Source: Salinivirgaceae bacterium (lineage in GTDB: Bacteria; Bacteroidota; Bacteroidia; Bacteroidales; SZUA-534). From it: a stretch of 64,000 nt of DNA. The notes beneath the pieces were generated by a model. It was not told the DNA's origin, ran no database searches, and saw only the letters and a list, made by a program, of their open reading frames with translations. The position numbers and the translations under genes were made by a program. The stretch is from assembly GCA_024405635.1 (NCBI GenBank), contig JAKSOL010000002.1, forward strand, positions 1 to 64,000. Direction: 5' to 3'. Within the stretch, counting starts at the first letter, position 1, and every line of letters begins with the position of its first letter. Positions 53,539-63,303 of the stretch are shown piece after piece.

Positions 53539-54156
53539 TTATTCTCTTTTCTCCTTTTTAGGAAACCAACCTTTTTTTACGCGCTCGGCTTGTTCAAAAA
53601 TTTCGCCAATGCCCCAAAGGTAAGTAAACCCGTGAATGCCGCATACAACGGACAATACAGTGTTGCTGATAAGTATCGACGCAACTATTGATGCAATGCC
53701 TATGAATAGAAAACCAATCCAAAATATTTTTCCAAAATGATACTCGGCTTTGATGCAAACGTATCGCGCGATAGATATAATGGCAAATGTGGCGGCACCA
53801 ACAATTAGTCCGTCAAAACACAACCCTTGCACCGAAAAGGTTGGGGTAACAAATGCAATAAAGTTGGTGTATGTGCGATTTGGGTTTCGTTTAGCGCGGC
53901 CAAGTAAAACTCGCTCGTGTTGGAGAATCATTTCGTGAGCGCTCCAAAAAAGGCTAAATCCAATGGAGCCAACAATCATCGATGCAATACTATTGCGTAA
54001 AAACAACGATAGTGCGGCAAATGCAAGTCCCAAAGCAAAGAAAACCCACCATTTCTGCTTGCCCCAATAATATTCTGCTTTAATAACCAAAGGGTGGCAA
54101 ATACCAATAATTAAAAAAGAAATTAGTCCGATAATTAAGCCATTGTAGTTTGTCAT
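53539..54156 (-). CDS. Tandem DUF4491 membrane protein
   Basis: A 205-residue inner-membrane protein made of two copies of the same unit. Copy A (residues about 6-92) begins GLIIGLISFLIIGICHPLVIKAEYYWG. Copy B (about 115-200) begins GLIVGAATFAIISIARYVCIKAEYHFG. Both end in similar amphipathic stretches (WSAHEMILQHERVLLGR; WGIGEIFEQAERVKKGW). Each copy has about three transmembrane helices. DUF4491 proteins are, as I know them, single-unit proteins of roughly 95-100 residues, so this is an internal duplication. The function is unknown. Confidence 0.82.
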   Translation of the reverse strand: MTNYNGLIIGLISFLIIGICHPLVIKAEYYWGKQKWWVFFALGLAFAALSLFLRNSIASMIVGSIGFSLFWSAHEMILQHERVLLGRAKRNPNRTYTNFIAFVTPTFSVQGLCFDGLIVGAATFAIISIARYVCIKAEYHFGKIFWIGFLFIGIASIVASILISNTVLSVVCGIHGFTYLWGIGEIFEQAERVKKGWFPKKEKRE

Positions 54157-54199
54157 TGTTAGCAGAATTATATGCGAAATGAGTAGTTAAAAACGTTGG

Positions 54200-54207
54200 C
54201 AAACGTA
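54200..54207 (-). promoter_or_regulatory. -7 promoter box of the DUF4491 gene
   Basis: CAAACGTA on the plus strand reads TACGTTTG on the minus strand, an exact match, about 44 bases before the ATG at 54156. Confidence 0.55.
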
Positions 54208-54362
54208 CCAAAAAAGCTTGCAGATGAACAAGGTTTGCAGTTTTTTTCGTGCCCAAACCATTTGTGATACAAACTATCTGACAATGTTTGTTTTGGCTTG
54301 TAATCGTTGATAAAAACGGCAAAGTGTTAATAAACACAACCTTAAAAACACCCCTATTTGGC

Positions 54363-54370
54363 TAAATTTG
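54363..54370 (+). promoter_or_regulatory. -7 promoter box of parE
   Basis: TAAATTTG matches TAnnTTTG and lies 23 bases before the ATG at 54394. Confidence 0.6.
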
Positions 54371-54393
54371 CCCATTAAACTATTCACTTCAAT

Positions 54394-56313
54394 ATGGCAG
54401 ACGAAAATCAAAAAGTAGCTTATACCGACGACAGTATACGCAATTTGTCCGACCGCGACCATGTGCGCTTGCGCCCTGGTATGTATATTGGTAAACTTGG
54501 TAATGGATCGCATTCCGACGATGGCATATACGTGCTCATAAAAGAGGCAATAGACAACTCTATTGACGAGTTCCGCATGGGTGAGGGCAACATTATTAAT
54601 GTTACCGTTCGCGATGGAAAGGTTACCGTTCGCGACTTTGGTCGTGGTATTCCTCAAGGTCAGAATAAAGACGGCGACGACGTTATGGTTATTGCGGTTT
54701 CAAAACTGAACTCTGGCGCCAAATACGACAACAAAACTTTCAAAAAATCGGTTGGTTTGAATGGCGTCGGTCTTAAAGCTGTAAACTTTTTGTCGTGGAA
54801 ATTTGCCATACAATCGTGGCGTGATGGAAAAACTCGTCGTGTCGATTTTAAGCAAGGCGAGTTAGTGTCCGACTCGGGCATCTGCGACATTACCGACAAC
54901 TCGGCACGTGGAACACTAATTGAATTTGAGCCCGATTATAGCCGTGGAATCTTTGAGAACTATGCTTTTCGCGAAGATTACATTGAGCCAATGCTCCGCA
55001 ACTTTGTTTACCTAAACACAGGTTTAACTATAAATTTCAACGGTCGCAAGTACCACTCAAAAAACGGTTTGCTTGATCTTTTAACCGAAAATCTATCAAC
55101 AGAACCGTTGTATCCTATTATCCACCTTAAAGGCGACGATATTGAAATGGTGCTTACTCACACCAACCAAAACGGCGAGGAGTACTATTCGTTTGTTAAC
55201 GGACAACACACCATTCAAGGTGGTACGCATCAGGCTGCATATCGCGAGGCTATTGGCAAAACCATAAAAGAGTTCTTTAATAAGAACATGGAGTTGGCCG
55301 ATATTCGAAACGGCGTGGCTGGTGCCATTGCAATTAACGTTGAGGACCCAGTGTTCGAAAGTCAAACAAAAGTAAAACTTGGGTCGTTGCGCATGGCCAA
55401 CAACGATGATGCCATTAGCGTCAACAAATTTGTGGTTGATTTTGTTAAACAGAAACTCGACGATTTTCTGCACAAAAATCAGCCGATTGTTGATGTGCTG
55501 CTGAAAAAAATACAAGAGTCGGAGCGCGAACGTAAGGAGATTGAAGGTGTTCGCAAAGTGGCAAAAGCCAAGGTTAAAGCTGTGAGTTTGCACAACCGCA
55601 AGTTGCGCGACTGCCGTTACCATTTTAACGATGCACGTAGCGCCAAAGACGAAGAAAAAAATGCTCTAATCGACGCTTCAAGCATATTCCTTACCGAGGG
55701 TGATTCGGCTAGCGGTTCAATTACCAAAAGTCGCGACGTAAACACTCAAGCTGTTTTCAGCCTTCGTGGTAAACCGCTCAACTGCTTTGGAATGAGCAAA
55801 AAAGTGGTGTACGAAAACGATGAGTTTAACCTTTTGCAAGCCGCACTCAACATTGAGGAGGACATGGAAAACCTGCGCTACAACAAGGTTATTATTGCAA
55901 CCGATGCCGATGTTGACGGAATGCACATTCGCTTGCTGCTAATGACATTCTTCTTGCAATTTTTCCCCGAACTTGTACATCAAGGACACGTATTCATTTT
56001 GCAAACTCCGCTGTTCCGTGTGCGCAACAAAAAACAAACGGTTTACTGCTACAGCGAGGCCGAACGCGATGCTGCTGCCGAACAATTGGGCGCAAAATCA
56101 GAAATAACCCGATTCAAAGGTCTTGGCGAAATTTCGCCCGACGAGTTTAAAAACTTCATCGGAAAAGACATTCGTCTCGATCCTGTTGAAATGCGCGGCG
56201 AAAGCGTTCAGCAACTTTTGAGCTACTTTATGGGCAAAAATACTCCCGAACGTCAGTCGTTTATTATTGACAACCTGCGCATTGAGGAGGATTTGGTTGA
56301 AGAAGAAAAGTAG
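54394..56313 (+). CDS. parE: DNA topoisomerase IV subunit B
   Basis: A 639-residue ATPase subunit of a type IIA topoisomerase. GHKL ATPase motifs include [19 protein letters not shown] and [14 protein letters not shown]. The TOPRIM domain has EGDSASGS and [10 protein letters not shown], and the C-terminal part has [17 protein letters not shown]. It acts with ParC to decatenate daughter chromosomes. Adjacent parE-parC in this order, with 47 bases between them, supports topoisomerase IV rather than gyrase; gyrB is usually elsewhere. Confidence 0.93.
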   Translation: MADENQKVAYTDDSIRNLSDRDHVRLRPGMYIGKLGNGSHSDDGIYVLIKEAIDNSIDEFRMGEGNIINVTVRDGKVTVRDFGRGIPQGQNKDGDDVMVIAVSKLNSGAKYDNKTFKKSVGLNGVGLKAVNFLSWKFAIQSWRDGKTRRVDFKQGELVSDSGICDITDNSARGTLIEFEPDYSRGIFENYAFREDYIEPMLRNFVYLNTGLTINFNGRKYHSKNGLLDLLTENLSTEPLYPIIHLKGDDIEMVLTHTNQNGEEYYSFVNGQHTIQGGTHQAAYREAIGKTIKEFFNKNMELADIRNGVAGAIAINVEDPVFESQTKVKLGSLRMANNDDAISVNKFVVDFVKQKLDDFLHKNQPIVDVLLKKIQESERERKEIEGVRKVAKAKVKAVSLHNRKLRDCRYHFNDARSAKDEEKNALIDASSIFLTEGDSASGSITKSRDVNTQAVFSLRGKPLNCFGMSKKVVYENDEFNLLQAALNIEEDMENLRYNKVIIATDADVDGMHIRLLLMTFFLQFFPELVHQGHVFILQTPLFRVRNKKQTVYCYSEAERDAAAEQLGAKSEITRFKGLGEISPDEFKNFIGKDIRLDPVEMRGESVQQLLSYFMGKNTPERQSFIIDNLRIEEDLVEEEK

Positions 56314-56360
56314 AACTTGTGATCTTGATTATCGAATAACGAAAAACGAATAACCAAAAT

Positions 56361-59072
56361 ATGTCAGACGAACTAAACGAACAACTTGACGAGAACCTAA
56401 ACGAGTTGGACTCATCGGCTTCGCAAGACGAGCAACCGCAACCAACCGAACATTACGACATGTTGCGAATTGATAGCATTTCGGGAATGTACAAAAACTG
56501 GTTTCTCGACTATGCATCGTACGTTATTCTTGAGCGTGCAGTGCCGTATCTTGAAGACGGTTTGAAACCCGTACAACGCCGTGTGCTTCACACAATGAAA
56601 AAACTTGACGATGGCAGGTTTAACAAAGTGGCAAACGTTGTTGGTGCTACCATGCAGTTTCACCCTCATGGCGATGCCGGTATTTATGACGCTCTTGTCG
56701 GTTTGGGCCAAAAAGAACTATTGATTGATACGCAAGGAAACTGGGGTAACATTTTTACTGGCGATGGCGCTGCAGCTGGACGTTACATCGAGGCTCGCTT
56801 GTCAAAGTTTGCACAAGATGTGGTGTTTAGTCCCAAAATAACCCAATGGCAATTGAGTTACGATGGTCGCAACCAAGAACCAGTGCGCTTGCCAATAAAA
56901 TTCCCATTGCTGTTGGCGCAAGGTGTTGAGGGCATTGCCGTTGGTTTGGCTTCAAAAATATTGCCGCACAACTTTATTGAACTTTGCGATGCCAGCATCA
57001 GTTGCCTCAAAAACGAACCTTTTGAACTTTATCCCGATTTTCCAACCGGAGGCTTGGTCGATGTGTCGCGATACAACGATGGCTTGCGCGGTGGGGCGGT
57101 TCGTGTTCGTGTTCGAATTGATAAATCGGCCGACAACAAAGTGCTAACCATTCATGATGTGCCTTACGGAAAAAGTTCGGGCGATTTGATTGAAACCATT
57201 TTGAAAGCCAACGACAAAGGCAAAATCAAAATAAAACACGTTGACGACAACACAGCTAGCGAGGTCGAGATTAAAATTTACCTACAAGCAGGCGTGTCGC
57301 CCGACAAAACCATTGATGCGCTTTATGCATTTACCGATTGCGAATTGTCAATATCGCCAAACGCTTGTGTGATTGAAAACGACAAACCTCGCTTTATGGG
57401 TGTGAGCGAAATGTTGCGCTTTTCAACCGCCCACACAATGGAACTGCTTAGGCAAGAGTTACTTGTGCGACTTGATGAGCTTGAAACCGATTGGAACTTC
57501 TCAAGTCTTGAGCGCATCTTTATCGAAGAACGCATTTATAAAGACAAAGAATACGAAAACGGCGAAAACTACGAAGTGGTTATTAAACACATTCGTAAAC
57601 GCCTTAAACCTTACGAGGAAAAATTTATTCGCCCTGTTACCGACGACGATATTCGCAAGTTGTTTGAGATTCGCATGCGCCGTATTCTTAAATTCTCATC
57701 AGATGAGGCCGATGCCCATTTGCGCGACTTGGAGGAAGAAATGGCCGAGGTTAAAAATCACCTTGAACATTTGGTTGACTATACTATCAATCACTTCCGC
57801 CAGATTAAAAAGAAATATGGAGCTGGCCGCGAGCGCAAAACCGAAATCCGCAACTTTGAGAATATTGAAGTTACAAAAGTTGCCGAGGCTAATGCTAAAC
57901 TATATGCCAACTTTGAAGAGGGTTTTATTGGCACGGGCTTGAAAAAAGACCAATATGTGTGCGACTGCTCCGACCTCGACGACATTATTGTGTTCCACCA
58001 AGACGGAAAATACTCGGTGGTTAAAGTATCGGAAAAACAGTTTGTGGGCAAAGATATTATTCACGTTGCTGTGTTCCGCAAAAACGACGAACGCACCATT
58101 TACAATGTGGTTTATCGCGACGGAAAAATTGGTAGCGCTTACATGAAACGTTTTTCGGTTACTGGCGTTACTCGCGAAAAAACCTACGATGTTACTCAAG
58201 GTCGTGAGGGTTCTAAAATATTGTATTTCAGTGCAAACCCTAACGGCGAGGCCGAAACAATAAAGGTTTATTTAAAACCAAAACCAGGACTGAAAAAACT
58301 GGTTTACGAACTCGATTTTAGCACCTTGCTCATCAAAGGTCGCCAAAGCCAAGGCAACGTACTTGCTCGCAACCAAGTGCATCGCATTGTGATGAAAGAA
58401 GCTGGAGTATCAACTTTGGGAGGACTAAAAATCTGGTTCGACGATGTTGTTAATCGCCTTAACACTAGTGAGCACGGCCGCTACTTGGGCGAGTTTAAGG
58501 GCAACGACAAAATTCTTGTCATCACCACCGATGGCAACTATCAACTCACGTCGTTCGATCTTACAAACCACTATCCCGAAAACGTGTTGCGCATCGAAAA
58601 ATATGTTCCTCACACCATATACAGCGCTGTGTTCTATTACGATACCGTTAACGACAAAAAAGAAAAACAACGCATGTATTACCTCAAACGCTTTGAGGTT
58701 GAAGACACTAACAAGGTTGTAAACTTTATGCTCGACGACGAACAATGCACTTTGGTTCTTGTAAGCACACACACCTATCCGCAATTGCAGATTAACTTTG
58801 GTGGCAAACACAAAGACCGCCCTGCCGAAATGGTTGATGTGTCCGAATTTATTGCAGTTAAGGGCGTGAAAGCTAAAGGAAAACGACTCACAACCTTTGA
58901 GGTAAAGAGCATTGTTGAGGTTGACCCAATTAAAGACGATGAACCTATTTTGCCCGATGACCCAACTTCCGACCCCGAAGACGATGGCGGCGAAGGTCCC
59001 GATTTACCCGATGGTAGCGACATTCCGATAGTGTTGCCAAACGGTCCCGGCGAGCAAATGAGTTTATTCTAA
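56361..59072 (+). CDS. parC: DNA topoisomerase IV subunit A
   Basis: A 903-residue DNA breakage-reunion subunit. After an acidic lead, the core begins YASYVILERAVPYLEDGLKP and VQRRVLHTMKKL. The active-site tyrosine is Tyr142 in AAAGRYIEARLSKFA. A coiled-coil region is near residues 440-490, and the C-terminal half has degenerate beta-pinwheel repeats. The GyrA-box QRRGGKG is not evident, which supports ParC over GyrA. The last about 50 residues are a proline- and aspartate-rich acidic tail ending GPGEQMSLF. Probably in an operon with parE. Confidence 0.93.
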   Translation: MSDELNEQLDENLNELDSSASQDEQPQPTEHYDMLRIDSISGMYKNWFLDYASYVILERAVPYLEDGLKPVQRRVLHTMKKLDDGRFNKVANVVGATMQFHPHGDAGIYDALVGLGQKELLIDTQGNWGNIFTGDGAAAGRYIEARLSKFAQDVVFSPKITQWQLSYDGRNQEPVRLPIKFPLLLAQGVEGIAVGLASKILPHNFIELCDASISCLKNEPFELYPDFPTGGLVDVSRYNDGLRGGAVRVRVRIDKSADNKVLTIHDVPYGKSSGDLIETILKANDKGKIKIKHVDDNTASEVEIKIYLQAGVSPDKTIDALYAFTDCELSISPNACVIENDKPRFMGVSEMLRFSTAHTMELLRQELLVRLDELETDWNFSSLERIFIEERIYKDKEYENGENYEVVIKHIRKRLKPYEEKFIRPVTDDDIRKLFEIRMRRILKFSSDEADAHLRDLEEEMAEVKNHLEHLVDYTINHFRQIKKKYGAGRERKTEIRNFENIEVTKVAEANAKLYANFEEGFIGTGLKKDQYVCDCSDLDDIIVFHQDGKYSVVKVSEKQFVGKDIIHVAVFRKNDERTIYNVVYRDGKIGSAYMKRFSVTGVTREKTYDVTQGREGSKILYFSANPNGEAETIKVYLKPKPGLKKLVYELDFSTLLIKGRQSQGNVLARNQVHRIVMKEAGVSTLGGLKIWFDDVVNRLNTSEHGRYLGEFKGNDKILVITTDGNYQLTSFDLTNHYPENVLRIEKYVPHTIYSAVFYYDTVNDKKEKQRMYYLKRFEVEDTNKVVNFMLDDEQCTLVLVSTHTYPQLQINFGGKHKDRPAEMVDVSEFIAVKGVKAKGKRLTTFEVKSIVEVDPIKDDEPILPDDPTSDPEDDGGEGPDLPDGSDIPIVLPNGPGEQMSLF

Positions 59073-59097
59073 ACGCCGAATAGTTTTAATACTAACA

Positions 59098-59142
59098 AAG
59101 CCGCAGTTTGCGCCAAAAGTGCACTCTGCGGCTTTCTTTTTT
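59098..59142 (+). terminator. Intrinsic terminator after parC
   Basis: A perfect 9-bp stem, aagccgcag (59098-59106) with ctgcggctt (59126-59134), is followed by a T-run. Confidence 0.88.
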
Positions 59143-59214
59143 TTGATTATAGAGCAAAAGAACAACGGACTATTGGGGTACATTTTTTTTTATTGGACAG
59201 CAATAATTAGAAGT

Positions 59215-59254
59215 GCAAAAAACAAAAAAGCGCCAGAGTGAAAACTCTGGCGCT
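59215..59254 (-). terminator. Intrinsic terminator after the AspT-like gene (minus strand)
   Basis: A perfect 11-bp stem, agcgccagagt (59229-59239) with actctggcgct (59244-59254), closes a gaaa loop on the plus strand. The A-run at 59218-59229 supplies the T-run of the minus-strand transcript. Confidence 0.9.
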
Positions 59255-59284
59255 ACTCAAAAACAAACAATTATAAATTCGTTT

Positions 59285-60964
59285 TTACGCGAAAATCAGA
59301 ATCAAAAGTTGAGCGCACAAAACGCGCATAAACATTGCCAACGGATAAACAGTTGCGTAACCAACAGCGGTAAGGTCGGTGTCGGTTTGTTGGTTGGCAA
59401 ATGCAAGTGCAGGAGGGTTGGTCGATGATCCCGACATAACACCAAGCAAAGTTAAAAAGTTAACTTTAAGCAACTTGTAGCCTACAATGCCAGCAATTAG
59501 CAAAGGAATAATGGTGATGGCAGCACCGTATCCAACCCACATGTAACCGCCATTAATAATGGTTGGTACAAAGGTTTCGCCAGCGCCCAAACCTACGCCA
59601 GCCATAAACAACGAAATGCCAATCTCGCGCAACATTAGGTTTGCACTTATTGTGGTGTAGGTTACCAATTTGTATTTAGGTCCGTAGCAGCCAATCAAAA
59701 TGGCAACAATAAGCGGACCTCCAGCCAAACCAAGTTTCACAGGTTGAGGAACGCCAGGCAAGTTGAACGAAATGCTGCCTAACAACACACCAAGAGCAAT
59801 GCCCACAAAAATTGGAATAAGATTTGGGTGGTCAAGACGTTTTGGCGAGTTGCCAAACAAACGCTCGGCTTGTGCAACGTCAATCTCAGAGCCCACAACG
59901 GTAACTCGGTCGCCCATTTGCAATTTTACGTTGCCCGATGCAACAAAGTCAATACCTGCGCGGTTGATGCGTGTAATGGTAACGTTGCAAGTGTTGCGAA
60001 TATGCAAACTCGACAGCTGGCGGCCATTTAACTCCGATTTGGTAATAATAAGTCGGCGCGAAATCATGTTGCCCGATGTAGCGTACCAATCCATTTGGGT
60101 TTCGTTGCCAAGCATAGTAACAAGTGCAGTAACATCTTTAGGCGATGCCACTATGTTTACAATGTCGCCAACATGCAAAATGGTTTCGGCATTCACCATC
60201 TCTTGGTCGTTAGAGCCTTTATGTTTGATGCGCGAAATGACGAATGGTTGTGTGGCAATTTTATGGAATTCGCCAACGCTGAAACCGTCAACAGCAACGT
60301 TGTTCACTTCAACCGAAACGTGGCGAGTTGCTGTATCTTTTTCGTTGTCGTCGCCCTTGCCTTTTTTCTCTTCTTGGGCAATGTTAATCTTCAAAAGTGG
60401 TTTTAAAAGCATCATAACCAAAATGGCACCAATAACGCCAAGAGGGTAGGCAACTGCGTAACCGCTTGCAATTTCGGGAGCGTTTGCGCCGTTGTTAATG
60501 TCGCTAAATGCTTGTTGTGCAGCTCCCAAACCAGGAGTGTTGGTTACAGCTCCCGACATAACGCCAACCATTGTGGTGATTGATGTTCCGGTTATTAAAT
60601 GAATGGCCACTGTGGTTGCAACGCCTAGTAGTACAATAAGCACAGCCAACCCGTTTAGTGTGGCACCGCCTTTTTTAAACGACGAAAAGAATCCGGGGCC
60701 AACTTGCAAACCAATTGAGAATACAAATAGAATTAAGCCCAACTCTTTTACAAAGTGAAGCAGTTCGGGGTGCATAGTAATACCAAAGTGGCTCGATGCA
60801 ATACCAACAAACAAAATGCCAGTTACACCTAACGATACGCCTTTTACGGTTATCTTGCCCAACATTATGCCCAACGCTATAACAAGCGCTAACACCATAA
60901 TTGAGTGAGCCACACCGCCGCCCCAATGGGCATTTCCAAACAGAAGAGTGTGAATTAAATCCAT
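59285..60964 (-). CDS. AspT/YidE/YbjL-type antiporter
   Basis: A 559-residue inner-membrane protein. Two similar transmembrane halves (about residues 15-185 and 385-559) each carry AspT-type motifs: GAVTNTPGLGAAQQAF in the first and GSSTNPPALAFANQ in the second. Between them are two RCK_C/TrkA_C-like cytoplasmic domains (about 205-370). The family includes the aspartate:alanine antiporter AspT and the uncharacterised E. coli YidE, and the latter architecture fits better. The substrate is unknown. It follows the SpoIID gene on the same strand after a 41-base gap. Confidence 0.9.
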   Translation of the reverse strand: MDLIHTLLFGNAHWGGGVAHSIMVLALVIALGIMLGKITVKGVSLGVTGILFVGIASSHFGITMHPELLHFVKELGLILFVFSIGLQVGPGFFSSFKKGGATLNGLAVLIVLLGVATTVAIHLITGTSITTMVGVMSGAVTNTPGLGAAQQAFSDINNGANAPEIASGYAVAYPLGVIGAILVMMLLKPLLKINIAQEEKKGKGDDNEKDTATRHVSVEVNNVAVDGFSVGEFHKIATQPFVISRIKHKGSNDQEMVNAETILHVGDIVNIVASPKDVTALVTMLGNETQMDWYATSGNMISRRLIITKSELNGRQLSSLHIRNTCNVTITRINRAGIDFVASGNVKLQMGDRVTVVGSEIDVAQAERLFGNSPKRLDHPNLIPIFVGIALGVLLGSISFNLPGVPQPVKLGLAGGPLIVAILIGCYGPKYKLVTYTTISANLMLREIGISLFMAGVGLGAGETFVPTIINGGYMWVGYGAAITIIPLLIAGIVGYKLLKVNFLTLLGVMSGSSTNPPALAFANQQTDTDLTAVGYATVYPLAMFMRVLCAQLLILIFA

Positions 60965-61005
60965 ATTTATTAGTTAGTTTTAAATGATTCGTAATTTGCA
61001 GTTGG

Positions 61006-62154
61006 TCAATCTTTTAGTTCGCGTAGATTGACAATTTCAACGTCTTTGTAGTAAAAATGAATAATGTCTAAGTACGACAATTTGCGTCGAGCCATTTCCA
61101 TTGCTCCCTCTTGCGACAATCCAACTCCGTGCCCGTAGCCATAACCAGTGAATTTTAGCACATTACCCTCGGCTTTAATGCTGAACCATGCCGAGCGGAA
61201 TTTAAAATCCTCGCGAATTTTGCGGGTCATAATGCTGTCGTTTCCGTAGTAATAATATTTGCTACGTTTTGCACCATCGTAGTTCAAACGGCTAGGAAAA
61301 GTGCGAGCGTTGGTTGCGTTTATGCCGTTGGCAATCAGGTAATTAACCCAACGATTAACCGATACAGTGTCGTGCCAAACGCTTTGGCGTTGTTTAAGGC
61401 TGAAACTATCGACTACCGAGCGCAAATAGGGTAAAGCCGATAGCCATACATCTTCAGAGTTTGCTGTTTGACCTCCCGAGTTTGAGTGAAACACCGCGTT
61501 GATTGGACGTCGGGTTGAGTCAACAATAATCAAGTCGGTGGTTTGGTTAACTGCCTGACGGATAAGGCTATTGCGATAGCTGCGGTTGAGGTAAACTTGG
61601 TGATTTACGTTGTCAACAAGTAGGTATTTGTCTTTTCCCTCGCGGCCAATCATTTCGTAAAGGTAGGTTCGGCTAATAATGGCTTGGGTTTTGTAATACT
61701 CGTACGGAGCTTTTATTCCCGATTCGCTTTCAACTACGCCCGCTAAATAGTCGTTCACGCCAACGTAGTTTATCAGTTTTAGGCAACCATTGGCAACTGT
61801 AACTTTAAGACTGCCGTCGTAGGTTCTGGCTTTTTGGGCAGGTACTGCAGGTTCAGCTTTAAAGATGCTTTTTCGTCCCGAAGCTGAAAGATAAAGCTCC
61901 TCAAATATGCCAAGATGCTCGTCTTGATCCCACACGCTTATTTTTTTGCCAACAACGGTAAAGTAAATGATTGAGTTTTTCTTTAAACGTTGCAATACGC
62001 GAGTGTCGGCCGAAAGGCTGTATTTGCCCTCTTCGGTTGAAAAAACAAGAGTTTTGATTTTGCTTTGGCTGAATATGTTAACCCTAACTTGCTCGGCACG
62101 CGCAACTATTGCGGTAGCAACAAGAATCAGTAGCAAGGCAAGTTTCGGTTTCAT
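61006..62154 (-). CDS. SpoIID/LytB domain protein
   Basis: A 382-residue exported protein with signal peptide MKPKLALLLILVATAIVARA. A lead beta domain of about 110 residues is followed by the SpoIID domain: NDYLAGVVESESG (with the catalytic-type glutamate), FHSNSGGQTANSEDVW, and the C-terminal GYGYGHGVGLSQEGAMEMARR. Bacillus SpoIID is a lytic transglycosylase acting on glycan strands without stem peptides. A comparable peptidoglycan-trimming role is inferred here; it is not linked to sporulation. The ATG at 62154 is preferred to one 12 bases upstream. It lies 18 bases downstream of lpxB. Confidence 0.9.
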   Translation of the reverse strand: MKPKLALLLILVATAIVARAEQVRVNIFSQSKIKTLVFSTEEGKYSLSADTRVLQRLKKNSIIYFTVVGKKISVWDQDEHLGIFEELYLSASGRKSIFKAEPAVPAQKARTYDGSLKVTVANGCLKLINYVGVNDYLAGVVESESGIKAPYEYYKTQAIISRTYLYEMIGREGKDKYLLVDNVNHQVYLNRSYRNSLIRQAVNQTTDLIIVDSTRRPINAVFHSNSGGQTANSEDVWLSALPYLRSVVDSFSLKQRQSVWHDTVSVNRWVNYLIANGINATNARTFPSRLNYDGAKRSKYYYYGNDSIMTRKIREDFKFRSAWFSIKAEGNVLKFTGYGYGHGVGLSQEGAMEMARRKLSYLDIIHFYYKDVEIVNLRELKD

Positions 62155-62172
62155 AATTGCGTGCAAAGGTAG

Positions 62173-63291
62173 TTATTTGTGTGTAAATTGTATTACTGCG
62201 CGTGCTGCTTGTTGCGATGCTCCGGGTTTACCCATAATTTGTTGAAGATGAGCGTAATCGGCTATCATTTTTTTGCGTTCGGGAGTGTCGTTTAGTATTT
62301 TTTGTAGGCCGTTGGCAATGTCTTTTTGCGTAAAGTTTACTTGCACTAGTTCGGGAACTGCTTCGTAGCCAATAATAAGGTTTACCAACGATATCCATTT
62401 TACGTGTATCAGTTTACGTCCTAATCGGTACAAAAAGTTTGGCAACAAGGTTGAGTAGCATACTAGTTGTGGAACGCCGAATAGTGCGGTTTCGAGTGTT
62501 GCAGTTCCGCTTGTAACTAGCGCAGCATGAGCGTTTTGCAGCAGTTGGTAGGTTTGCCCAAATACTATTTTGGTGCCAGTTGGAACATATTGGTTATAAA
62601 AGTTTGGTTCAATTCCTGGTGCTCCAGCTACCACAATTTGGTAATTGGTTAAATTTTTAGTTGCCTCAATCATTGGTGGCAACATCATTGAAATTTCTTG
62701 TTTGCGGCTGCCTGCCAAAAGTGCAACAATTGGCGCATCGCTAAGTGCGTTGTTGGCGCGAAAATCGGCTTTAGGTTCGTTTCTAAAATTGGCAATGGCA
62801 TCGTTCAGTGGATTGCCAACGTATTCAACTTCGTAGTCAAATTGTTTGTAAAATTCAGTTTCGAATGGCAAAATGGTGAGCATCTTGTCAATGTACTTTT
62901 TGATTTTGTAAACCCGATTTTGTTTCCATGCCCATATTTTGGGCGAGATGTAGAAAATGGTTTTCAGGCCTTTGCTTTTGGCAAATTTGGCAATGCGAAG
63001 ATTAAAACCTGCAAAGTCAATTAGTATAACGGCATCGGGTTTAAAGTTTATAATGTCGGAGCAGCAAAGTCGCATGTTGCGGCTAATAACGCGCAAGTTC
63101 ATCATTACTTTAATCCAACCCATAAAGGCCATTTGGCTATAGTGTTTTACCAACGTGCCGCCTTGCGCAGCCATTAGGTCGCCGCCAAAAAAACGGAATT
63201 CGGCTTCGGGGTCTTGAGCCTTTATTTCGTGCATTAGGTTCGACCCGTGCAAATCGCCGCTTGCCTCACCAGCTATTAGGTAGTATTTCAT
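62173..63291 (-). CDS. lpxB: Lipid-A-disaccharide synthase
   Basis: A 372-residue peripheral membrane GT19 glycosyltransferase that joins UDP-2,3-diacylglucosamine and lipid X into the lipid A disaccharide. Diagnostic segments are the N-terminal YYLIAGEASGDLHGSNLM, FRFFGGDLMAAQGG, FNLRIAKFAKSKG, YISPKIWAWKQNRVYKI, VALLAGSRKQEI and LVTSGTATLETALFGVP. Full length. It shows that the cell makes lipid A. Together with surE and a small membrane gene upstream it forms a tightly packed minus-strand operon. Confidence 0.96.
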   Translation of the reverse strand: MKYYLIAGEASGDLHGSNLMHEIKAQDPEAEFRFFGGDLMAAQGGTLVKHYSQMAFMGWIKVMMNLRVISRNMRLCCSDIINFKPDAVILIDFAGFNLRIAKFAKSKGLKTIFYISPKIWAWKQNRVYKIKKYIDKMLTILPFETEFYKQFDYEVEYVGNPLNDAIANFRNEPKADFRANNALSDAPIVALLAGSRKQEISMMLPPMIEATKNLTNYQIVVAGAPGIEPNFYNQYVPTGTKIVFGQTYQLLQNAHAALVTSGTATLETALFGVPQLVCYSTLLPNFLYRLGRKLIHVKWISLVNLIIGYEAVPELVQVNFTQKDIANGLQKILNDTPERKKMIADYAHLQQIMGKPGASQQAARAVIQFTHK

Positions 63292-63303
63292 GGTTTAAAT
63301 TGT

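Noticed and set aside
55096..55623. Open frame of 175 codons antisense to parE
   Set aside because: It is opposite strongly conserved topoisomerase sequence and has no homologous-looking segment.
59763..60449. Open frame of 228 codons antisense to the AspT-like gene
   Set aside because: Its composition follows from the codon pattern of the minus-strand transporter; no recognisable domain.
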